The position numbers and the translations under genes were made by a program. 64,000 nt of DNA from Daldinia sp. FL1419 (taxonomy: Eukaryota; Ascomycota; Sordariomycetes; Xylariales; Hypoxylaceae), in NCBI GenBank assembly GCA_025201765.1, contig MU623379.1:124001-188000 (forward strand). The letters are read 5' to 3'. Positions within the stretch are counted from its first letter, which is position 1. Each line of letters opens with the position of its first letter. Shown piece by piece: positions 48,233-59,311 of the stretch. The notes beneath the pieces are model-generated. The model was not told where the DNA came from and made no database searches. It saw nothing but the letters and a program-made list of their open reading frames with translations.

Positions 48233-50873
48233 ATGGGTCGTGTATCTACATCCACTGCCCTCCTTGGGCTTCTTGGGCTCGTCTCAGCGGCCGGTTGCCC
48301 GTTTGCGGACCCGGCCGCTCTTCACACTGTTCGCAGTCGAGCAGAGTCACCCAGTGACGACCCGTTGCTTGCTGCTACTATTGATGACAGCAACGGCTAC
48401 TTCACCGATGACGTAGGTGGACAGATCCAGGAGCAGGACAGCCTTAGGGCTGGAGACAGGGGGCCTACCCTATTAGAGGATTTTATCTTTCGTCAGAAGA
48501 TCACGCATTTCGACCACGAACGTGTAAGTCACATAACCCTTATTCCTCTTATAACTTATATAGATAGTCGGAGCCTGTGGCCGCTACTCTCTAGTACTCG
48601 CATATATTATGGATTTATACTTATAAGTTGATACCTAGGTACCTGAAAGAGCTGGTATGTTCTTACCCAAGACCTAAGGCGTACTAAAACTAATTTATAC
48701 AAGTCCATGCGAGAGGTGCTGGAGCTCACGGCACGTTCACGAGTTATGGCGACTGGAGTAACATAACAGCTGCTTCATTTCTAAGCCAACCCGGTAAAGA
48801 GACGCCAGTGTTTGTAAGATTCTCGACTGTAGCCGGATCGCGCGGAAGTGCCGACACGGCGCGTGACGTCCACGGTTTCGCGACGAGATTGTAAGCATTG
48901 ATGTTCCGTCAGTCATCCCTTGGAAGCAGGCTAACCCGCGTTTTAGCTACACCGACGAGGGTAACTTCGGTATATGGACCCGACTACTTGGTTCTGTAGA
49001 TTTTAAACTAATGCTTTCTAAGACATTGTGGGAAACAACATTCCGGTGTTCTTCATCCAAGACGCCATCAGGTTTCCTGATCTAATTCATTCCGTAAAGC
49101 CGAGTCCCGATAGCGAGATACCTCAGGCCGCCACGGCTCATGACTCTGCTTGGGATTTCTTTTCTCAGCAGCCGAGCACTCTCCACACCCTCTTCTGGGC
49201 TATGGCTGGGTTCGGTATCCCGCGTAGTTTCAGACATATGGTTAGTCTATAGAAGGCGACCTAATTCGATAGTTTCCATACTGACGCTTACAGGACGGTT
49301 TTGGTGTTCACACGTTTCGCCTCGTTACTGACGATGGCAAATCTAAGTTTGTGAAGTGGCACTGGAAGACCAAGCAGGGGAAAGCTAGCTTGTACTGGGA
49401 AGAGGCCCAAATCCTAGCTGGCAAGAACGCAGACGCCCACCGACAAGATCTGTTCGAAGCCATCGCCGCCGGCAACGGTCCCGAATGGGAACTCGCTGTC
49501 CAACTAGTCGACGAGGACCAGGCCCTTGCGTTCGGGTTTGATCTATTGGACCCCACAAAGATCATCCCTGAAGAGTACGCTCCTCTCCAGAAGCTGGGCG
49601 TCATGAAGTTACATACGAACCCGACAAACTACTTCGCAGAAACTGAGCAGATCATGGTGCGTTTAATTTGACGGCTACTATAAATCCAATCCGTCATCGA
49701 GTTGCTAATGTAAAACACAGTTCCAACCTGGGCATATTGTGCGGGGTGTGGATTTCACCGAGGACCCCTTACTGCAAGGCCGCATCTTTTCCTACCTGGA
49801 CACTCAGTTGAACAGACACGGCGGCCCTAACTTCGAGCAACTCCCTATCAACCGGCCACTTATTCCCGTCCACAACAACAACCGTGATGGCGCGGGCCAG
49901 AACTTGATCCACAAGAATATCCATCCTTGTAAATACCCTTTCACGTGGTAAATTTGATCGCAAACCTGAGGCTAACATGTGCTTCACAGACACTCCCAAC
50001 TCTCTGAATGGCGGGTTTCCTCAGCAGGCTAACCAGAAGAACGGACGTGGGTATTTCAACGCGCCTTCACGGAGCACTAGCGGCAGGCTTGTCCGCGGCC
50101 TCTCGTCCACTTTTGATGATCACTGGTCGCAGCCACGCCTCTTCTACAACTCGCTTCTTCCCGTCGAGCAGCAGTTTCTCATTAATGCTATCCGCTTCGA
50201 GACTAGCCATCTGCAATCTGCCGAAGTGAAGAAGAACGTCCTCTTACAGCTCAACAGGGTGAGCAACGATGTCGCAGTCCGCGTTGCCACTGCTCTCGGC
50301 TTAGAAGCCCCTGCCCCTGACGATACTTACTACCACGATAACACGACAATCAATATTAGCATTGTTAACAGCACGCTGCCTACTGTTGCGACGCTCAAGG
50401 TTGGTATCTTGGCTAGCACCGCAAAAGCAAACGGCACAAATGCGCTTAGCCAAGCTAAGAGCCTCAAAGAACGCCTCGGTAACGATAACTTGACCGTAAC
50501 TGTTGTAGCCGAGAGTCTAGTTGAAGGTGTCGACAAGACATACTCAGCTGCGGACGCAACAGACTTCGACGCCGTTGTTGTTACGTCTGGCGCTGACGCT
50601 GCTGGACTCTTTGCTTTGACGACCGGCAGCCTGAGCCCATTATACCCCCCTCTACGTCCTCTTCAAATCGCTAACACGGCGTACCTGTTCGGCAAGCCCG
50701 TCGCTTACTTTGGTGGCAGCTCGCCCAGCGACTCGCTTGCAGCGGGTGGCCTAGACCCTAAGGCGGAGGGTGTCTACGCCGACGCCGACCTCGAGAAGCT
50801 GGCCACCGGCCTCGTGGACGGTCTTAAGACGTTCAAGTTCACTTCAAGATACCCCCTGGATAAGAAACAATAG
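48233..50873 (+). CDS. Secreted large-subunit (clade 2) catalase
   Basis: Eight exons join in frame: 48233-48523, 48639-48654, 48704-48890, 48947-48969, 49023-49240, 49294-49656, 49721-49928 and 49990-50873, about 729 residues. The signal peptide (TALLGLLGLVSAAGCPF) indicates secretion. Catalytic residues are visible: the active His in HARGAGAHGTF, Asn in IVGNNIPVFF, and the proximal haem Tyr in GRIFSYLDTQLNRHGG. The C-terminal 150 residues form the extra flavodoxin-like domain of large catalases (LKVGILAST, then FDAVVVTSGADAAGLF and KPVAYFGG). It breaks down hydrogen peroxide outside the cell or at the wall, like Aspergillus CatB and Neurospora CAT-3. Exon 2 is a 16-base microexon encoding VPERA, needed to complete the conserved HFDHERVPERAVHARG stretch. 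The 23-base exon 4 is also small. Confidence 0.96.
48639..48654 (+). other. 16-base catalase microexon
   Basis: CCTAG|GTACCTGAAAGAGCTG|GTATGT. It adds VPERA plus the first base of Val and restores both frame and family consensus between exons 1 and 3. Direct joining of exon 1 (ends CGT) to exon 3 would shift the frame. Confidence 0.9.
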
Positions 50874-52041
50874 AGGCAACGAGGGAAAATAGGGGCTGAT
50901 TAGTGGTTTCGTACGTACGTAATATGCTTCGCTTCAAGTATTTGTATATAATTCTTTTCATACATTGATGCAACTGGGTTAATATCTGTTATGCTCGTGA
51001 TTTTAGTCGATGTTTAACTTCTCATGATACACCGATTATGTCCTGTAGTTCCATCTTGTATGTTTAATATTCACGTATATATGGCGATGTAGAAATGGGG
51101 AAATCACCAGATACGCTGTCATGACGTTGACCCTATCGTTTTCACTGCCTTCCGTACCGTATCACCATCTGGAACCCTAACCGCTTACCTTTTAATCCCA
51201 TAATGCTCTACCTATCCGTGTGACAATATGAAACCTCGAGGGGGACGCTTGGGGGTTTGCGTGGTTACGAATCAGGCGGGAAAGCTGTAATCTACCGTAA
51301 TGGTAGCACCATCAGGGGAAATGTCGTTATTGTTTTCCTGTACTCCCATCGCCTGTGCTAGTTCTACAAAATGACGAAACGTTTTACCTTGTCGTCGTGG
51401 ACAAAATAAGCGTGTTTTCCTAGACCGGACTCATACAACGGTGATGCAACTACTTGATCGAGGACCAGCAACTCGGTTCTGCGACTGGAGTTAAGCAGCT
51501 TTCGCCGCGAGGCCGAGCAGTAGTTAATAACGCAAGTAGCTAGTATCTATCAAATTCGTTCTGCCTCGTATCTTGTGTCGATATTCGAATTTCCTAATTC
51601 GTTAGCATATTCTAAAAACAACACACACATAGTATATCCGATTTCTTCCACGTATCCATCCCCCAGCCCGTTCTATCCCCCAAAAAGAAGTATATAAAAA
51701 AAAGCACCGATAGGCCAGCAATAAGGGCTCTCCGCAGCCGACCCGCTCGAACTGTAGTCTCGGGACGGGGTTCCCCCCCTTTTATTCATGCGCCTGCGTT
51801 CCGATCTGCCATGTACCACGCCAACGCGAAATATCTATCTACTATGTATACCTCCCATTCTTAGATTCCTACCTACCTCCATGTCTACTATTACCCACAT
51901 CCTAACCACATGACCGCCCCCCCATGCCGGGTCCCGAGACGCAAAACTTGCATCTCATGCACGACATCGCGCACCGCATGAGCACGACAGTCACGTGAGG
52001 TCGACTGGTGGTAACCCCCGGGGAACGAAGGGGGGGAAAAA

Positions 52042-52059
52042 GGGGGGGGGGGGGGGGGG
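52042..52059 (+). repeat. Poly-G tract (18 G)
   Basis: Eighteen consecutive G after GGGGGGAAAAA, within a generally G-rich stretch from 52016 to 52066. Such a run can adopt a G-quadruplex, and is also a place where sequencing length is unreliable. Confidence 0.9.
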
Positions 52060-52226
52060 TGGAGAAGAGCGTGTTGTGTGGCTTTGGGTGATAGGTTGCG
52101 CTGGGAACGGGCGGCCGTAGGGTCGGGGCCCCGGGCTTTTCGATGAAGTCCGGTTTAGGGAGGACTTGTCCGGGCGGGAATACTATAACTAACTAGGTAT
52201 GCCTTGACGATTCTTCTTTCGTCGTG

Positions 52227-52260
52227 TAACTAACTAACTAGGTAGGTAGTTAGTTAGTTA
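52227..52260. repeat. Perfect 14-base inverted repeat (hairpin)
   Basis: The left arm TAACTAACTAACTA (52227-52240) and right arm TAGTTAGTTAGTTA (52247-52260) are exact reverse complements separated by GGTAGG. It is located downstream of catalase in non-coding DNA. Confidence 0.9.
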
Positions 52261-52976
52261 TATTCAAATATTTTATCCATACACACAAGGCTCCCGGTCG
52301 TATGAAATTGTGGTTTTCGATATGCGGCTAGGTAGGTAGTAACTTGGAAAATATGTGTATGGACGTGCATGAGACGAGGAGCTATGAGGTACTTTTTTAT
52401 ATCCTTCGACAACGACGCTTCTACTACAAAAATACTGTACTCTTTCAAAAAATAGTTAATGTCGTTGCTAGACGTCGAATAACTCTCTCGAAGAGTATAA
52501 GGCCAGTGTTGATTCCACTCCAAGATAGGGATACCTTCAAATACACACATCCAGGGCTACCACTTCCCGGCACGAAGAGAAACTATGGCTTTAACACGTT
52601 AGCATCAGTCGGCCAAAAGTGATCTTGAAACCTGACCACTTGGGTTTGAATTATAATAAAACTACCTAAGGTTAGGTAGAAAGGTTTCTTGGTAGCTTCA
52701 TCTACCTCCCTATTATCCATTTTTGGAAACTCTAGTTGACAACATCCTACAATAGAGCACGCGTTTTCCATGAGATAGCTAATTACAGAGAGCAGAGCAA
52801 GACTGATGCAAGTGTATATGGTGACACTTCTCCTAATTATCTGTAATGTCCCTGATTCACGACAAACGCCGTGCTCTTATCAATACAAAAGCAGGCGTCC
52901 CGTCTGCCTCCAAGGCGAAAAGCCTGCCCTCTACTATGCCGTATGATTTCATCCCCAAATTATCACAATTCGGCCA

Positions 52977-54483
52977 CTAATCTTCCTCACCTTCGGCATC
53001 TTGGTCTTCGTCCTCGTCTTCCAGATGCTGTGTGGATCGTCCATTAGCCTCCCCATGCTCTGCGTCTCCATGTCCGCCCTGCTCGCCTCCTTTTCCCTCT
53101 CCTTCACCATCCTCTTCTTTTCCGTACGGGTGATCTCGGTATAGGCTCATCCAAGTCCTGGTTTCATCGCTGGGATCTTCCACCACAACATCCAGCTGAT
53201 CCACATTGCGCTCCTCGATATTCAAGTCTGCCGGCATGATTCCTATTGTACGGGCAATATTCTTGTTGCGTTGGGGCTTGATAACGCTGCGCTGCATGAC
53301 AGGGTAGTAGAATGCGGCTTTTTGGTCGATAGCCTCGTCATCGTTGAATGCCAGCACCACCTCCTCGTCGTACTTGGTTTGATTGTTGAGCTCGAGCTCC
53401 TGCGCCGTCTCATACGTTCGTACCCGTGGGTATAGGAAGTTGGGTTTGCCATTGCTCTTGTGTGTGTAGAGGCTGTCATCGTCGTGATCTGGATTCTCGA
53501 TGTCGAACTTCTGTCGGAACCTCTCAGACGCGTCCAAGCTATCACTCAAGAAGAAGTCATAATCCATCAGGTTCTGCGGCTTGGGGACATGCAGAGGATC
53601 TCGCTCGTGGGCTTGCATGGCCATCGCAAAAGCAGCCTCCTCAGCTTCGGTCTTGCTAATAGGTTTGAGGATCCCGCTAAGGAGGCGCTTATCGTATGTA
53701 CGAGCTGTGGGGAGAGGGTTATGTGTAAATTTAAATGTGACATAGGCGCCGGAGTCTGGGAAGGCCTCGAGGTCGGGAATCAAGGGGTAGGCATCGACCA
53801 GCTTAAGGTTTCTCTTGGATGGGTGCTTAACCCTGGTTTTGTCCTTGAGATTTGCAGCTGCTATGGCAAATCCTTCGTCTATCTTCTTCTTGATGTGAGC
53901 CGGGTCGTCGACGTTTCGTTCGGGGGAAGGTTGCTTTAGAGGGCGCTTGGGAGCGGGATTGTTGGTGCGGAGAGCACCGCTATCGGGACGTTTAGTTGTA
54001 ACAGAAGATATATATTCTGTACGTCGAAGGAATGATACGTTGGCCTCGGCGGGCTTGGGATGGCCTAAACTGCCGGGGGCCCTAAGAAGAGCTCGATCGT
54101 GAGGATGGATCTGTGGTGGTTGGGCAGGAGCTTGGATAGCTGTATCCGGTCAGTCAACTAATCAGGTAATTATCGTAGCTTTGCAGCTTTGCAGCTTTGA
54201 AGCTTTACATACAGCTTTCATCTCCATCGAATATGCCTGGCATTCCTACCAGGTCCAATGGCATGCCCAATTCCGCATCGGCCTCTATGTTCAAAGGCTG
54301 CTCTCGAGCCAGCCTCGAAGCGAAACTAGGGGCTGTATACTGGCCACTCGCGAGACCGGTGTTGGGTATATCGAGGAGCTTGGGGGGATTAGGAGGAGGA
54401 GGGAGCGCATTAGAGAATCGAATTCTTGCGATGAAATCCTGGTGAACGGGGCGGTGTTCACCGCTGCGCGACGAGGAAGCCAT
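52977..54483 (-). CDS. PAF1: PAF1, RNA polymerase II-associated elongation factor
   Basis: Two exons join in frame on the minus strand: 54213-54483 and 52977-54139, about 477 residues. The N-terminus reads RPVHQDFIARIRFSNALPPPP, then DIPNTGL, as in Paf1 homologues (F..R.R..N.LP.PP). Further matches are HPHDRALLRAP, VSFLRRTEYISS, MDYDFFLSD, YVTFKFTHNPLP and AFNDDEAI. The C-terminal tail is strongly acidic and G/E/D-rich (EDEDEDQDAEGEED). Paf1 is the scaffold of the Paf1 complex, which travels with RNA polymerase II and promotes H2B ubiquitination and H3K4/K36 methylation. The single intron (GTATGT...ACAG) contains repeated GCAGCTTT-like units. An in-frame frame extends upstream of the chosen start but has no better ATG. 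Confidence 0.95.
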
Positions 54484-55381
54484 CCTGATGGCTTGACGAG
54501 AGTAACAAAGAATGGGCGAAAATGGAATCTTGAAGGCAATGTAACACTCCTGATGGCCAAGTATTCTAACGGCGAGTTTGATAATATATCTTGGCGGCGC
54601 GGTAAGAAAAGAGGGAAGTTGTTGAAATGGATATGATGGTCGCAATGTAAAGGTGCGCGTCGCGACCGACGAGGTGAAAGGTTACTAAGTTACCACTGAA
54701 TTACTACTAAGTTACCTAGGCAGCTAGGTCAGTGAATAAAAAATAGTGGGTACTACTTTCCCCCAAGAAAATCTTGTCAGCTGTAAAGCTGTAAGCTGGA
54801 GGAATCGCCTAACCTAAAGCCTTATCGTTATCGTATTGTACAATACAACGCTCACAATCGTTTACTTATCGTGAACCTGCTTGCACCACCCACATCCCCC
54901 AAATGTTCCCCGATGCAATGACTAACGGAATCGAATCTTTGATCGTTTGAACATTGCAGATGCTATAATCTTGCAGTTTGATAGAATAATTTAAAGCTGA
55001 TTATTATTGCTCTTCAGTATAATGTCTATTGATGCTGATCCGGAAGAGTCAAACCTGCGCCGGGTCCGCACCCATGCTATCCTCATTCCTCGTCCTGCCC
55101 CTTTAAGGCTCGTCGACGTTAATTTCGGATGCCCACAACATTACTCCGTACGGAACCTCTAGCTCCCGCCTTCCTGTATACCTTAATACAAAAAGTCCTT
55201 ATCGTAATTTGTACAAGCCAAAGCCCAGCGTATACCACCTTGGTAAAGGTAGACTTCATTAAAATGCATACAGATGTACCGAGATTGTCTACACTTTTGG
55301 TCTAGACCTTTTCGGTAGCCTTCCCCCAACGTTTCCCTCAATTAATCCCGGCGTGATCAAACATCCCTCGTAAATTCATAC
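54484..55381. other. Spacer upstream of PAF1, downstream of RER1
   Basis: About 900 bases containing the PAF1 promoter and the RER1 3' end (both genes on minus). A TTACCTAGGCAGCTAGG stretch lies near 54710. No other gene was recognised. Confidence 0.5.
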
Positions 55382-56115
55382 TTATGAAGTACTGGTTTTA
55401 CCATACTTCGCCTTACCGAATGTGAAGGGGACGTATCGGTACTTGATCATGTGCTGGATTTGCTTGCGCACTGGATACAATGTTAACGATGATGACACAA
55501 CCGAGAATGAACTGTACGACTTACTAGTCAGGACGAAGAGAATGATCCAGTACATAACTAATACGGGCCAAAAGACGGGGACATCGAAGATCTCGAAAAA
55601 GCTGCACGTGAAAGCGAGGAAGATAGCACGGGTAGCCTCGTGCCAGAACTTGAACTCGGGAAGTCGTCGAATAAAAGGTCGAAATTCCTCGTCCTGCTTT
55701 GTTGGTAGGCCACCGGCTGATCCGTCTTCCATTTCATTATCTAGGAGCTCGTTCGAAGGGTCAAACTTGGGCTGTAGGAAGGCCAAGAAGAGATTAAGAA
55801 GGTAGATACCAAGGGCATATGCCACTGGGAATTTGTTAGTTGTCGCCTATTTGTCATCGTGGAAAGGCATCCTTACCAATGTACCAGCCTTCTGCGAAAA
55901 CGATGCGTAGGAAGAAGACGACCAGAAACAGACCCGTGCCGATCCATCGTTGAAGGACATACGGCGTCGATTGGTCTAATAGGGCTTGGTATTGCTACGT
56001 GCTGTTAGAAAATTTTCGCTAATTCGGTATCACCGGCGCAAAGACGTACCCGCTGGATCTTAGACGTCTGGGCTGTAACAGCCGCGAAAGGAGTCTGGTC
56101 AGGTTCACTATCCAT
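55382..56115 (-). CDS. RER1: RER1, Golgi-to-ER retrieval receptor
   Basis: Three exons join in frame on the minus strand: 56050-56115, 55877-55994 and 55382-55824, about 208 residues. Diagnostic stretches are YQALLDQSTPYVLQRWIGTG, the membrane segment LFLVVFFLRIVFAEGWYIVAY, then LGIYLLNLFLAFLQPKFDP, RLPEFKFWHEATRAIFLAF and FWPVLVMYWIILFVLT, and the C-terminal RKQIQHMIKYRYVPFTFGKAKY. Four membrane segments are expected (W-shaped topology). Rer1 sits in the cis-Golgi and returns escaped ER membrane proteins via COPI; the lysine-rich C-tail agrees with coat binding. Length is slightly over the yeast protein, with a longer acidic linker (NEMEDGSAGG). It diverges from enoyl-CoA hydratase. Confidence 0.96.
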
Positions 56116-56811
56116 AGTTGATGATGCAATAATGCCACTTTTTTCTTCTACTTTAAATGGTGGTAATTTGAACGAGTGCGGACTCGCGTTAAGTATTCGT
56201 AAAAATATGCGTAAAGAACGGAAATGCGATGATGAAGGGGAAATTAAATTAGTGACGCCGGGAATTGAAGAAGATCGATTGTCTCAGCAGCGATTTGCAC
56301 GTCGCGACTTCTGCTTGCGACGCCAGGGGAGTTAACAAATCTGGCCAGCTAATTAAAACAGTGTTAGCCACATTGCACAGCCGCAGAAACCAATAATGGG
56401 TCTATCTTCATTGGTGCCTGCAGTGGATAAGCTGATAAGCTGTGATACAGACATGGGCCTTTAATTTCCCCTTTAGTTGCACATACATAGGTAATTTGAT
56501 ACAAGACCTCGGGATATTCCAGTACTTCTTAGCGGGGGTTTGCTTATTCAGCTACGGCTTAATACCCTCGGCCAGCTTCGGCTTCATGAGCTCATAGGTC
56601 GTTTAAGCTTAAGCCAGTTACACTACTACACCTTCACCTTAAACTCGAATGATATCTTATTGGAGATGTGAATGACCTCTTATCCACCACATTGTGAATT
56701 GAACTTTTTATAAATCAGCCGTTGTTTCTTAATTGGTCCTGTGTGATTCCATTGAAAAGCTATATTACAATTATAGTAACTACCTAGTTACGATTCATTA
56801 ACTTGGGAACT
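56116..56811. other. Divergent promoter region, RER1 / enoyl-CoA hydratase
   Basis: About 700 bases between opposite start codons, with no gene recognised. A 67-codon plus frame at 56132-56335 overlaps the RER1 leader and has no protein character. Confidence 0.5.
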
Positions 56812-57744
56812 ATGAACACATTACGAACCTTGAGGCCACTGGCCTCCCGCCTTCAACCTTATACACTTCCCAGGACGGTCCGCCAGTATTCCGCCGTGGC
56901 GACTAGGTCTTATGAGTACCTACTAGTATCAGAACCTAAGCCAGGCGTTGGCCAAGGTAAGAGCTCATTCCATTTCCTCTGAGGCGGCTGATTGACCCGG
57001 ACACCTCCACCAGTGACCCTAAATAGACCCAAGGCTCTCAATGCTTTATGCACACCCCTTATCAACGAGCTAAACCAGGCATTGGGCGATTTGAACTCGT
57101 CGGATAGCATTTCGGCTATCATCCTCACGGGGTCCGAAAAGGCCTTCGCTGCTGGTGCGGATATCAAGGAGATGGCACCTCTTACCTTCTCCGAGGCCTA
57201 TACCAAAAGCTTTATCGAGTCGTGGTCACAACTCACGACGCAGGTTAAAAAGCCCATTATCGCAGCTGTATCTGGGCATGCTCTCGGTGGCGGTTGCGAG
57301 CTTGCTATGATGTGCGACATCTTGTACTGCACCGAGACGGCCAACTTTGGACAGCCCGAGATCAAGTTAGGTACCATCCCGGGCGCCGGCGGTAGCCAGC
57401 GCTTAACACGTGCTATTGGGAAGTCGCGCGCCATGGAGATGATCCTGACGGGCAAGTCGCTTCCAGGAACTAAGGCGGCAGAATGGGGACTCGCCGCCAG
57501 GGCTTTCCCCAACTACGAGGCGCTCATGGAGGGCGCGCTGGCGACAGCCGAAACCATCGCGAGCTACTCTAAGGTGGCGGTTATTGCAGCCAAAGAGGTG
57601 GTGAACAAGAGCCAGGACCTACCGCTGCGGGACGGCGTCGAATACGAGAGGCGTGTATTCCACTCGCTCTTTGGTAGCCAGGACCAGAAGATTGGCATGA
57701 AGGCTTTTGCGGAAAAGAAGAAGCCCGAGTGGAAGCACGAATAG
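56812..57744 (+). CDS. Mitochondrial enoyl-CoA hydratase
   Basis: Two exons join in frame: 56812-56956 and 57014-57744, about 291 residues, matching the usual length of mitochondrial short-chain enoyl-CoA hydratase (ECHS1). The N-terminus (NTLRTLRPLASRLQPYTLPRTVRQYS) is arginine-rich without acidic residues and looks like a mitochondrial targeting sequence. The crotonase motifs are VTLNRPKALNAL, FAAGADIKEM (oxyanion hole), GHALGGGCELAMMCD (first catalytic Glu) and FGQPEIKLGTIPGAGG (second catalytic Glu). It hydrates trans-2-enoyl-CoA in beta-oxidation and branched-chain amino acid breakdown. The intron of 57 bases is needed to join the leader to the catalytic part, since the frame at 57014 alone lacks a proper start. 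Confidence 0.95.
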
Positions 57745-59311
57745 TTTGAGCTACATTTTACAACACGGGGTGATGATATGGAATAATACAAAAAATTAGT
57801 TACATCCGTCGTTTTTCAATCCGGAGAGAGACCCAGAGGTTACCGATGATGTCTTACCACTTTATCATTTATGATTATGTGCTCTCAAAACTCGGAATTT
57901 CGAATTATTCAACAACTATAGTTATTCTCAAGTCCAAGCATATCTACTCGCCTAAGAAAATTACCTAGGTATCCATGAATGCTAATACAAGTAGAAATCC
58001 AAAGATGTCAAAGACCTGTAGATATTCGATGCGGGCCGAGACTACACCGTTTACTGACAGAATAGCCATTTCGGCTACGCTCAGATGGCGGGGTTACCAC
58101 ATGGGTTTGGGTTTGTCGGTAGGGCTGACTAGGGGATCTAGATCTGGGTCTCGTTAGCGTGGCCGTATTTATACAGGCGTGCATAACTCTGCGCACGAAA
58201 CGGATTGCGAAACGGAACGTAGAAGTCAAGCCACTAGGTACAAGTAGGTAGGTACCTGTTGACTATCACAGCTAAATTAGTTATCGAATAGCCCGGAGTA
58301 GCAGCGATTCTCAAGAGCTATATATGTAGTAGTAATGCTTGCTATAATACCAAAGACTATTCAGTGCTTCCATAGAAGCCCATTGAATTATTTGCAATAG
58401 AAATGTAATTCTTACGCAGGAGAGCAACTACGGAACATAGCTTTGTGATTTCTAGTAATAGTGGCTTGGTTTGGATAGTATTGGAAAGAGAAGGTATATT
58501 GTCGAAACTCCTCAGGGATCATGTGTTGCCTCATCTGAACGAATTTAATGCTTTAGATTTGCGGCTTGTGATCAGCTATGTCATTGGGCTATGTTGGTAT
58601 GGATATTAGGTAGGGGGTTCTGGAGGTATACACTAGCTAGCAGTCGGGTTGTAATAGCCAATAGGCAGGTACCAACAGACCAATACGGAGAATAAACGGG
58701 ATATCGAATGAACTAGTTACGCAACCTGTCAGCCTGTAACTTCCAACTTTAATAACGCACTAGGTAATAAACCGAACAGCGCATCTATGTAACGATCTAT
58801 AACGTGCTAATGTACCTAATTTTAATATATTAGGTTCTCCATCTTTTCATCCTCGACTCCATTTCTTTTCATTTCTTCACCGCCGACTTATTAGTGGCGC
58901 AGACGATTTGTATATGTGGATAAGAAATAGCCGACTAACCTTACATGCTTCACGTATGATGCTGACATAATTCTAAACGTTTCTCTTTGGTTACCGTTTT
59001 TCTTGCTAGAGTCACCGACCTTGCGGTCATATGCAGCGAATGTGCAGCTACTAGCACCATGCAGTTCGATTCTACTGGTGGCGCGGGACTCGATACGAAG
59101 TTACGAAGTTACGAAGTACATCTTTAGATTTACTTTTGGACCCCCAGCAGCGGCAGCGGTGCAGTACAGAGACATTCCAGGTGTCCCCCCACCACCATTA
59201 ACTTTCTCTCGTTAGCCGCCCTTGTGTATTAAAAATAAAATACAAGATAAAAAAAATAAAAATCTTTGGGAGTTCCAATATCTCTTGGTAATAAATCGGG
59301 AAAAAGGCGCG
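57745..59311. other. 1.6-kb non-coding region ahead of the RING-finger gene
   Basis: No gene was recognised. A short ACGAAGTT repeat (about three copies) lies at 59093-59117, and an A-rich leader (AAAAATAAAA) lies just before the next start codon. Frames at 57975-58157 and 59003-59215 are not protein-like. Confidence 0.5.

Larger units (their letters stand above)
50874..52976. other. 2.1-kb non-coding region, catalase to PAF1
   Basis: This holds the converging 3' tails of catalase (plus) and PAF1 (minus). It includes an 18-base G run, a perfect 14-base inverted repeat and TAGGTA motifs. Frames near 52254-52622 on both strands match nothing known. No gene was recognised. Confidence 0.55.

Noticed and set aside
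48524..48703. Apparent frameshift in catalase after exon 1
   Set aside because: The 16-base microexon at 48639-48654 explains it, with good splice signals and the expected residues.
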